Both the position numbers and the translations under genes were made by a program. This document shows positions 1 through 5,401 of a DNA stretch of 5,401 nucleotides, one piece after another; positions within the stretch are counted from its first letter, which is position 1, and each line of letters begins with the position of its first letter. Origin of the DNA: Chloroflexota bacterium (GTDB lineage: Bacteria > Chloroflexota > Dehalococcoidia > Dehalococcoidales > UBA3254); NCBI GenBank assembly GCA_017860765.1, contig JAGDMY010000120.1, positions 1 through 5,401 on the forward strand, given 5' to 3'. The notes under the pieces were generated by a model. That model saw only the letters and a list, made by a program, of their open reading frames with translations. It made no database searches and was not told the DNA's origin.

Positions 1-720
1 TTCGTGGCAGCCGGAATTGTGTTCATAACCTTATTTTTCTTCTCCGCTCCTTATGGCCGGCATCTCCGCAAGGGGTGGGGTCCGGCTGTAAATAACACCC
101 TGGGCTGGGTGGCGATGGAAGCTGCGGCTCCGCTAACCTTCGCGGCCTGTTTTTTCATCGGACGCGAGACGTTGACCGCCGCAACCTTGATTTTTCTCGG
201 ACTCTGGGAGGTGCATTATTTGCACCGGGCTTTCCTGTATCCTTTTTCCCGCCGGGGAAAAACGCAGCGCCTTTCGCTGATCGTCCTGCTATTCGGATTA
301 TTTTTCAATTTTATCAACGGCTACTTAAACGGCCGTTATCTATTTACTTTTTCAACGGCCTATACCAACGCCTGGCTGGTCGACCCGCGCTTTATTTGCG
401 GGCTGATAATTATGATCGCTGGATTCGTTATCAACCGTCAGGGGGACACCATCCTCAGGAATCTGCGGCAGCCGGGAGAAGACCGCTATAAAATACCCTA
501 CGGCAGTTTCTTCCGCTGGATCTCCTGCCCCAATTATCTGGGAGAAATCATTATCTGGACAGGCTGGGCAATAGCTACCTGGTCCTTACCCGGCCTATGC
601 TTCGCGGTATGGACGGCGGCGAATCTGGCGCCCCGCGCCCGGGCTCACCACCGATGGTACAGGAGTCAATTCCCGGAATATCCTGAAGAAAGGAAAGCGC
701 TCCTCCCCGGGGTATGGTAG
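1..720 (+). CDS. Steroid 5-alpha-reductase family membrane protein (3-oxo-5-alpha-steroid 4-dehydrogenase-like), 5'-partial
   Basis: Probable NADPH-dependent reductase of a lipid or steroid-like enone in the cytoplasmic membrane. The frame is open to the window edge; a GTG lies at base 4, but compared with human SRD5A2 (254 aa, recalled from memory) about 16-18 N-terminal residues are missing, so the true start is probably upstream. Counting from that GTG (238 codons), the protein is rich in hydrophobic segments with no soluble domain. Family landmarks seen: Glu39 (SRD5A2 Glu57) and Tyr72 in VHYLHR (Tyr91), the substrate-carbonyl pair; Asn144, Asp148 and Arg155 before PGED (Asn160, Asp164, Arg171); PNYLGE with Asn177 and Glu181 (Asn193, Glu197); Arg211, His215, Tyr219 and Arg230 (Arg227, His231, Tyr235, Arg246). 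The last 62 residues align without gaps. One difference is Ile184 where SRD5A2 has Glu200. The family is well supported; the substrate is not. It could act on a non-steroid lipid or polyprenoid. Confidence 0.9.
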   Translation, partial: FVAAGIVFITLFFFSAPYGRHLRKGWGPAVNNTLGWVAMEAAAPLTFAACFFIGRETLTAATLIFLGLWEVHYLHRAFLYPFSRRGKTQRLSLIVLLFGLFFNFINGYLNGRYLFTFSTAYTNAWLVDPRFICGLIIMIAGFVINRQGDTILRNLRQPGEDRYKIPYGSFFRWISCPNYLGEIIIWTGWAIATWSLPGLCFAVWTAANLAPRARAHHRWYRSQFPEYPEERKALLPGVW

Positions 721-826
721 GACGAAAAACCTGGCTTTCCACCCTCCCTTGTGAAACATGGACCTGCTCTTCCAGCCGCGGATGAATCTTTTCAAAAGTT
801 ATTCGTCTATTGTAGAAGGCTGATAC
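721..826. other. Intergenic stretch with no recognised element
   Basis: This stretch follows the TAG stop of the reductase-like gene. I see no stable hairpin followed by a T run, so no intrinsic terminator can be called. A 7-bp inverted pair (GGAAAGC at 692-698 and GCTTTCC at 734-740) is separated by 35 bases and lacks a T tract. A 21-codon ATG frame at 758-823 has no ribosome binding site. The stretch may hold the 3' untranslated end of the first gene and upstream control DNA for the next. Confidence 0.5.
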
Positions 827-872
827 GTCTAATTTAGACTTATTGAATAGTCAATACCAGTCTAATATTGAC
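827..872. promoter_or_regulatory. Cluster of short palindromes, candidate operator region
   Basis: Three inverted repeats are packed into 46 bases. The first is GTCTAA-T-TTAGAC at 827-839, perfect apart from the central base. The second is TATTGA-ATAG-TCAATA at 841-856. The third is GTCAATA at 850-856 paired with TATTGAC at 866-872. In addition, GTCTAAT occurs as a direct repeat at 827-833 and 860-866, 33 bp apart, close to three helical turns. TTAGACT (834-840) is also repeated inverted as AGTCTAA (859-865). The cluster abuts and overlaps the -35 box at 868-873. That arrangement is typical of binding sites for a dimeric regulator. The regulator is unknown, and an RNA role is unlikely because the cluster lies upstream of the predicted transcription start. 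Confidence 0.5.
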
Positions 873-896
873 AAGTCAGGCTCGTTCAATTAACAT
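868..896 (+). promoter_or_regulatory. Sigma-70-type promoter for the Mo-enzyme genes
   Basis: A perfect TTGACA -35 box lies at 868-873. It is followed by a 17-bp spacer and TAACAT at 891-896, which matches four of six positions of the -10 consensus. Transcription would begin near 903, giving a leader of about 40 bases before the ATG at 946. The box spacing is ideal and the region is AT-rich. The palindrome cluster immediately upstream and across the -35 box suggests regulated expression. This is a prediction from sequence only. Confidence 0.55.
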
Positions 897-928
897 TAAT
901 CTAATAATTTTACGAAAGCATAAACAGG

Positions 929-934
929 AAAGGA
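929..934 (+). promoter_or_regulatory. Ribosome binding site (AAAGGA) deciding the start at 946
   Basis: AAAGGA ends 11 bases before the ATG at 946. In register with a full AAAGGAGG the effective gap would be about 9 bases, which is acceptable. The alternative in-frame ATG at 934 overlaps this site and would have to rely on AGGA at 926-929, which is too close. The paralogue's N-terminal length also favours 946. Confidence 0.55.
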
Positions 935-945
935 TGACGGCGTCG

Positions 946-3540
946 ATGGACAAAGCTGCTCAAAGACAGGACCTGGACGAAAAGACGTATATCAAAGGCC
1001 TCAGTTTTATTGGTGCTCATGCTATGGAAGGAAAGCCGACTGCAGTGGATGTCAGGGAGGGAAAAATCATCCGGCTGAGGCCCTTCCATTATGATTGGAA
1101 GTATAAACCGGAAGAGTTCGATCCCTGGAAGATAGAAGCGCGCGGCAAGAGCTTCGAGCCGAAATTGAAATCACTCCTGGACCCCCTGGCACTGGCCTAT
1201 AAAAAGCGGGTTTATTCTGCCAATCGCATTCTCTTTCCCCTGAAACGGGCGGATTTTAATCCCCACGGAGAGAGAAATATTCAGAACCGCGGCAAGAGCG
1301 GATTCGTTCGCATATCCTGGGAAGAAGCTCTGGATATTATTGAAGGCGAGATTAGAAGGGTAGTGGACCAGTATGGACCCTATGCTATTCTTTGCCAATC
1401 GGACGGACACGGAGAGACCAAGTGTGTGCATGGCCCGCACGGAGCGCAGAGGGACCTGCTGCGCCTGTTGGGTGGATACACCCAGCAATGCCGCAATCCG
1501 GATAGCTGGGAGGGCTGGTACTGGGGTGCCAAGCATGTCTGGGGACAGGAGCCGGTGGGTCAGGGGCGCCAGTGTAATCTGGTCCCCGACATTGCTGAGA
1601 ATACCGGTCTCCTGCTGTACTGGGGCTGTGACGCTGAGTCTACCGGCTGGGGATGGTCGGGTCAAATAGCCAGCCGCCTGATGTACTGGTTCACCGAGCT
1701 GGGTATTAAATCAGTTTTTGTTTGCCCTGACCTCAACTATTCCGCGGCAGTCCACGCCGACAAGTGGATTCCTGTACTCCCCAATACCGATATGTCCCTT
1801 CAACTGGCGATTGCCTATGTCTGGATTACCGAAGACGCTTATGATAAAGAATATGTCAAAACCCATGCCATCGGGTTCGAGAAAGTCCGGGACTACGTAA
1901 TGGGCAAAGAAGATGGTATTCCCAAAACACCCAGATGGGCTTCCACAATATGCGGGGTACCTTCCCGAATCATCAAAGCCCTGGCCAGGGACTGGGCATC
2001 TAAAGCTACTTCCCTGGTCCATAGCAACGGCGGAGGATATATCAGGGGTCAGTTTTCGACTGAACCAGGCCGTATGGAAATCATATTGATGGGAATGCAG
2101 GGGTTAGGCAAACCCGGGGCCAATCAGTTCAAATTGATCGAATGGGCTATCTTTAACGATCCAAATCAGATGGCCCTTCCCAGATCAAAGGTTTTTCCAG
2201 ACATGATGGCAGCGCATCACGGATTTAATTTTCAGAACATACCCAGGCAACACATTCCCAAGACTCTCATCGCGGATGCGATCCTCAATCCTCCCCTCAG
2301 CTGGTACGGCACGACCGTCCTGGCCATGCCCCGCGAAAACCAGTTTACCAGGTATACCTATCCCGCACCTGGCTGCTCCGAAATCCACATGATATGGACG
2401 GATTCACCCTGCTGGATCACCTGCTGGAACCAGGGAAACCGCTTTATCCAGGCGGTCAGGGACCCCAAAATAGAATTCATGTTGGCCCAGCACCCCTGGC
2501 TGGAGAATGACTGTCTCTTTGCTGATATCGTGCTGCCCGTCAATACCAAATTTGAAGAGGATGATATAGCCGGCGATGGCGGCAGCGGTCAATTTAATAC
2601 AGTGATTGATGAAAAAAGATGTATTGAGCCTCTGGGTGAATCCCGCAGTGATTATGAGATTGCCTGCCTGGTTGCCGAACGATTGGGACTGCTGGAGAAA
2701 TATACGCAAGGCAAGACTGTAGAAGAGTGGATAAAGGTGGGTTTCGAAACCTCCGGGGCCAAGGACTATATAAGTTTCGCGGAATGGAAGCAGAAAGGAT
2801 ATATTATATTTCCCACCGACCCCGAATGGAAGAAGAGCCCTCCCGGCTTGAGGACTTTCCATGATGACCCTGAGAAAAATCCCCTGCCGACGCCCACCGG
2901 CAAGCTCGAGTTTTACTCGCAGACTCTGGCGGAAAAGTTCCCCGATGACAATGAACGTCCGCCTTATCCCAAATGGATACCCTTCAATGATACCCACCAG
3001 GAAAGCCTGCTGCACCCCCGGGCGAAGGACTATCCCCTCCTGGTGGTCTCGAATCATCCCCGCTGGGGAGTCCACGCCAACCATGACGATATCACCTGGT
3101 TCAGGGAAATCAAGACCTGCCGGGTCAAAGGCCCGGATGGATACCTCTACCATACTGTTTGGTTAAATCCGGTGGATGCCGCCAGTCGGGGTATCGCGGA
3201 TGGTGATGTGGTTAAAATTTACAATGAAAGGGGCGCTACCCTCTGCGGGGCCATGGTAACCGAGAGAATGATGCCGGGGGTGATATCCACTGACCACGGC
3301 GCCAAGTATGATCCTATTGTCCCGGGAGAACTGGACCGGGGGGGTGTGATTAATACCATAGTCCCCCCCAACCTGACATCGAAAAATTGTGCCGGGATGG
3401 CTACCTGCGGCTTCCTGGCCCAAGTTGAAAGGGCGAATTTGGCTGAGTTGCAGAAGAAATATCCTGATGCTATGAACCGGCCTTTCCATCCAGCAGCGGG
3501 TCCGTATGTTGACGGATTCCTGCTCAATCAGATAAGATAA
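946..3540 (+). CDS. Molybdopterin (Mo-bisPGD) enzyme, pyrogallol-phloroglucinol transhydroxylase large-subunit-like
   Basis: An 864-residue cytoplasmic protein of the DMSO-reductase superfamily; no Sec or Tat signal is visible. It is close in length and layout to the 875-residue transhydroxylase (TH) large subunit of Pelobacter acidigallici, compared from memory. The N-terminal segment includes GKIIRLRP (39-46) and PWKIEARGK (60-68) and lacks the usual Cys4 [4Fe-4S] motif, as in TH. The molybdopterin domain (about 86-570) contains His155 (TH His144), PDSWEGW at 185-191 with Asp186-Ser187-Trp188 (TH Asp174-Ser175-Trp176), LYWGCD, ADKW with NTD, and MQGLGKPG. The C-terminal dinucleotide-binding domain (about 700-830) has HPRWGVH and DRGG (797-800). 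Pro412 sits where TH has catalytic Tyr404. CWITC (489-493) and five cysteines between 150 and 228 are notable. An in-frame TTG at 868 and ATG at 934 are less likely starts. Alternatives are another hydroxylase, hydratase or dehydrogenase of the same superfamily, such as the PadB type. Family is sure; substrate unknown. Confidence 0.93.
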   Translation: MDKAAQRQDLDEKTYIKGLSFIGAHAMEGKPTAVDVREGKIIRLRPFHYDWKYKPEEFDPWKIEARGKSFEPKLKSLLDPLALAYKKRVYSANRILFPLKRADFNPHGERNIQNRGKSGFVRISWEEALDIIEGEIRRVVDQYGPYAILCQSDGHGETKCVHGPHGAQRDLLRLLGGYTQQCRNPDSWEGWYWGAKHVWGQEPVGQGRQCNLVPDIAENTGLLLYWGCDAESTGWGWSGQIASRLMYWFTELGIKSVFVCPDLNYSAAVHADKWIPVLPNTDMSLQLAIAYVWITEDAYDKEYVKTHAIGFEKVRDYVMGKEDGIPKTPRWASTICGVPSRIIKALARDWASKATSLVHSNGGGYIRGQFSTEPGRMEIILMGMQGLGKPGANQFKLIEWAIFNDPNQMALPRSKVFPDMMAAHHGFNFQNIPRQHIPKTLIADAILNPPLSWYGTTVLAMPRENQFTRYTYPAPGCSEIHMIWTDSPCWITCWNQGNRFIQAVRDPKIEFMLAQHPWLENDCLFADIVLPVNTKFEEDDIAGDGGSGQFNTVIDEKRCIEPLGESRSDYEIACLVAERLGLLEKYTQGKTVEEWIKVGFETSGAKDYISFAEWKQKGYIIFPTDPEWKKSPPGLRTFHDDPEKNPLPTPTGKLEFYSQTLAEKFPDDNERPPYPKWIPFNDTHQESLLHPRAKDYPLLVVSNHPRWGVHANHDDITWFREIKTCRVKGPDGYLYHTVWLNPVDAASRGIADGDVVKIYNERGATLCGAMVTERMMPGVISTDHGAKYDPIVPGELDRGGVINTIVPPNLTSKNCAGMATCGFLAQVERANLAELQKKYPDAMNRPFHPAAGPYVDGFLLNQIR

Positions 3541-3624
3541 TTCATCAAGAGCACAACCCGAGCAACGGGAAGAAGTGGTATATTTAGTTGAAAGGTGGAA
3601 CCCGGAATAATTTTTTTTCGCAGA
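3541..3624. other. Gap between the two Mo-enzyme genes, no clear terminator
   Basis: The 98-bp gap to the next start contains only a 4-bp stem (CCCG at 3557-3560, CGGG at 3566-3569) with no T run behind it. A run of eight T lies at 3611-3618, but no stable stem directly precedes it. A TTGAAA at 3588-3593 has no -10 box at normal spacing. Read-through from the upstream gene into the paralogue is therefore the simplest reading. Confidence 0.45.
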
Positions 3625-3631
3625 AAAGGAG
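3625..3631 (+). promoter_or_regulatory. Ribosome binding site (AAAGGAG)
   Basis: A strong Shine-Dalgarno sequence lies 7 bases before the ATG at 3639, which fixes that start. It is a clearly better site than the one in front of the upstream paralogue, so the second gene may be translated more efficiently. Confidence 0.85.
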
Positions 3632-3638
3632 ATAAATT

Positions 3639-5401
3639 ATGCAGGATGCTAATAAATCCCACAAACCCGCTCCAGGAGAAAAGACGTTCGTAAAAGCGCT
3701 CGGTTTTATCGGAGCTCAAGCCATGGATTCGAATCCCATAACCGTTGACGTCAAAGACGGCAAAATCGTCAGGTTCAGACCATTATACTACGACTGGAAG
3801 TACAAACCTGAGGAGTTTAACCCCTGGACGATTACAGCCCGGGGTAAATCTTTCAGCTCAACTATGCGTCCGACTCTGGGCCCGGTTACCCTGGCCTATA
3901 AAAAGAGAGTCTACTCTCCCAATCGTGTCCTCTATCCGATGAAGAGGGCTGACTTCGATCCTAAGGGCAACCGCAACCTCCAGAATCGCGGTAAAAGCGG
4001 CTATGTCAGAATCTCCTGGGATGAAGCCCTGGATATCATTACCGGTGAGATCAAGAGGATTATTAAAAAATACGGCCCGTATGCCATCCTGGAGCAAGGC
4101 GACGGACATGGAGAGACCAAAACTGTCCATGCCGCCCATGGGTGCCACAGAAAACTGCTGAGGCTGTTGGGTGGCTACACAGAGCAGACAAGGAATCCAG
4201 ACAGCTGGGAGGGGTGGTACTGGGGAGCCAAGCATGTCTGGGGGATGGAACCGGTGGGTCAGGGTAAACAGACCAATATCATTCCGGATATCGCGGAAAA
4301 CTGCCAGATCATGCTGTACTGGGCGAGTGACTCTGAGACCACTGCCTGGGGCTGGGCAGGACAGATGGCCAGCCGCTTGATGTACTGGTTCACCGATCTG
4401 GGAATAAAATCCATTTTCATATGCCCCGACCTGAACTATTCAGCCGCCGTCCATGCTGACAAATGGATCCCTATCTTACCCAACACCGATGCTGCGTTGC
4501 AGTTCGCGATTGCCTATGTCTGGATTACCGAAGGGACCTATGATAAAGAGTATCTCAAAACCCATACCATTGGCTTTGAGAAGATCAGGGACTATGTCCT
4601 GGGCAAGGATGATGGGATTCCCAAGACCCCCAAATGGGCCGAGCCTCTGACCGGAGTCCCGGCGAGGATCATTAAAGCTTTAGCCCGGGACTGGGCCTCC
4701 AGGCCCACCTCCACCTGCCATGGCAACGGCGGAGGCATGATCCGGGGTCCCTATTCCAGCGAGCCTGCCCGCATGGAAGTCGTTTTGCTGGGGATGCAGG
4801 GGTTGGGTAAACCGGGGATAGCTCAGGTCAAGCTCATCGAGTGGTGTTTGTTTGGCGACTTCACCTATATGGGACTCCCCAAATCCAAGGTTGTGCCGGA
4901 TCTTCTTTTGGCCGGAAGACCTGAAGAACCAGAAGCAGCCCATCACGGTTTTACCTTCTGGGACCTGCCCAAGCAGATCATTCCCAAGGACCTCATTGCG
5001 GATGCTATCCTGAATCCACCTTTGGAATGGTATGGCACCACCCTGCTGGCCGAACCGCGGGAAAACCAATTTAAGAAATATAAATATCCGGCCGACGGCT
5101 GTTCTAAAATCCATATGATCTGGACAGATTCCCCCTGCTGGATTACTTGCTGGAACGGCGGCAATCGCTTAATCGAGGGTTTGCAGGGTCCTGAGATTGA
5201 ATTTTTCCTGGCCCAGCAGCCCTGGCTGGAAAATGACTGTCTCTTTGCCGACCTGGTTTTACCCGTCAGCACCAAGTTTGAGGAGAACGACATCGCCGCC
5301 GATGGCGTTACCGGCAATTTCAATACTCTGATATATGAAAGAAAATGCATCGAACCTCTGGGTGAATCTAAGAGCGACTGGGAGATCGTCTGCATGATTG
5401 C
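3639..5401 (+). CDS. Second molybdopterin enzyme, transhydroxylase-like tandem paralogue, 3'-partial
   Basis: 587 complete codons are present before the window ends; by comparison with its neighbour about 270-280 residues are missing, including the C-terminal dinucleotide-binding domain. It aligns without gaps to the upstream gene from Glu14 to about residue 423, about 72% identical by hand count. The predicted active-site residues are kept: His157, Asp188-Ser189-Trp190 in NPDSWEGWYWG, ADKW and MQGLGKPG. Pro414 occupies the transhydroxylase Tyr404 position, and CWITC recurs at 500-504. Differences include Glu152, Thr162, Thr184, Thr212 and Ser230 in place of five cysteines of the neighbour, and a 9-residue charged insertion at 424-432. 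It has no N-terminal Fe-S cysteine motif and no signal peptide, so a cytoplasmic place and a separate electron-transfer subunit are inferred. It is probably in one operon with the upstream gene. The substrate is unknown; it may be a related compound, or the two may form one complex. Confidence 0.93.
   Translation, partial: MQDANKSHKPAPGEKTFVKALGFIGAQAMDSNPITVDVKDGKIVRFRPLYYDWKYKPEEFNPWTITARGKSFSSTMRPTLGPVTLAYKKRVYSPNRVLYPMKRADFDPKGNRNLQNRGKSGYVRISWDEALDIITGEIKRIIKKYGPYAILEQGDGHGETKTVHAAHGCHRKLLRLLGGYTEQTRNPDSWEGWYWGAKHVWGMEPVGQGKQTNIIPDIAENCQIMLYWASDSETTAWGWAGQMASRLMYWFTDLGIKSIFICPDLNYSAAVHADKWIPILPNTDAALQFAIAYVWITEGTYDKEYLKTHTIGFEKIRDYVLGKDDGIPKTPKWAEPLTGVPARIIKALARDWASRPTSTCHGNGGGMIRGPYSSEPARMEVVLLGMQGLGKPGIAQVKLIEWCLFGDFTYMGLPKSKVVPDLLLAGRPEEPEAAHHGFTFWDLPKQIIPKDLIADAILNPPLEWYGTTLLAEPRENQFKKYKYPADGCSKIHMIWTDSPCWITCWNGGNRLIEGLQGPEIEFFLAQQPWLENDCLFADLVLPVSTKFEENDIAADGVTGNFNTLIYERKCIEPLGESKSDWEIVCMI

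Noticed and set aside
692..740. Inverted pair GGAAAGC/GCTTTCC as terminator of the first gene
   Set aside because: The loop is 35 bases, the left arm lies inside the gene, and no T run follows.
721..800. Sigma-54 promoter (GG-N10-GC type)
   Set aside because: A TGGC is present near 732 but no GC lies at the required spacing.
758..823. 21-codon reading frame in the gap after the first gene
   Set aside because: No ribosome binding site, no recognisable motif, and length expected by chance.
868..945. N-terminal extension of the first Mo enzyme from a TTG at 868 or an ATG at 934
   Set aside because: The TTG overlaps the -35 box and has no ribosome binding site; the extension shows no similarity to the paralogue. 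The ATG at 934 overlaps the best Shine-Dalgarno sequence.
2404..3153. Long open frame of 249 codons on the minus strand
   Set aside because: It lies wholly inside the conserved coding sequence of the first Mo enzyme and its translation resembles no family I know; it is a shadow of codon use on the other strand.
3588..3618. Separate promoter or intrinsic terminator before the second Mo enzyme
   Set aside because: TTGAAA lacks a -10 box at normal spacing, and the T8 run is not directly preceded by a stable stem.

Overview
The window holds three genes, all on the + strand: the 3' part of a membrane steroid 5-alpha-reductase-like gene (1-720), a complete gene for a large molybdopterin (Mo-bisPGD) enzyme (946-3540), and the first two thirds of a second, closely related molybdopterin enzyme (3639-5401, running off the end). 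No RNA gene, insertion sequence, CRISPR array or origin is visible. Coding density, Shine-Dalgarno sites and a sigma-70-like promoter point to a bacterium. The pair of transhydroxylase-like Mo enzymes suggests an anaerobe; an anaerobic Firmicute, a Desulfobacterota member or a Chloroflexi/Dehalococcoidia lineage would all fit, and the sequence alone does not decide between them.

Layout. (i) 1-720: polytopic membrane protein whose last 62 residues align without gaps, from memory, to human SRD5A2, with most NADPH-site residues kept. (ii) 721-945: non-coding gap. Its first part (721-826) is featureless. Its second part (827-896) holds a dense cluster of short palindromes that ends in a perfect TTGACA -35 box with a plausible -10 box 17 bp further on, a good candidate for a regulated promoter of the Mo-enzyme genes. 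(iii) 946-3540: an 864-residue DMSO-reductase-superfamily protein, most like the large subunit of pyrogallol-phloroglucinol transhydroxylase. (iv) 3541-3638: a 98-bp gap with no convincing terminator, so the next gene is probably co-transcribed. (v) 3639-5401: a tandem paralogue, about 72% identical by hand count over the first roughly 390 aligned residues.

How they may work together. The two Mo proteins keep the His and Asp-Ser-Trp active-site residues of transhydroxylase. They place Pro where transhydroxylase has its catalytic Tyr404, and share a CWITC motif where transhydroxylase has no cysteine. They differ from each other at a set of cysteines around the predicted active site. This looks like a duplicated and diverged cytoplasmic catalytic subunit acting on an unidentified, perhaps aromatic or cyclic, substrate. 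Neither has an N-terminal Fe-S cysteine motif in the part seen, so a separate Fe-S subunit is expected, probably downstream of the window. Whether the steroid-reductase-like gene belongs to the same pathway cannot be told; the promoter cluster between them argues that it is a separate transcription unit.
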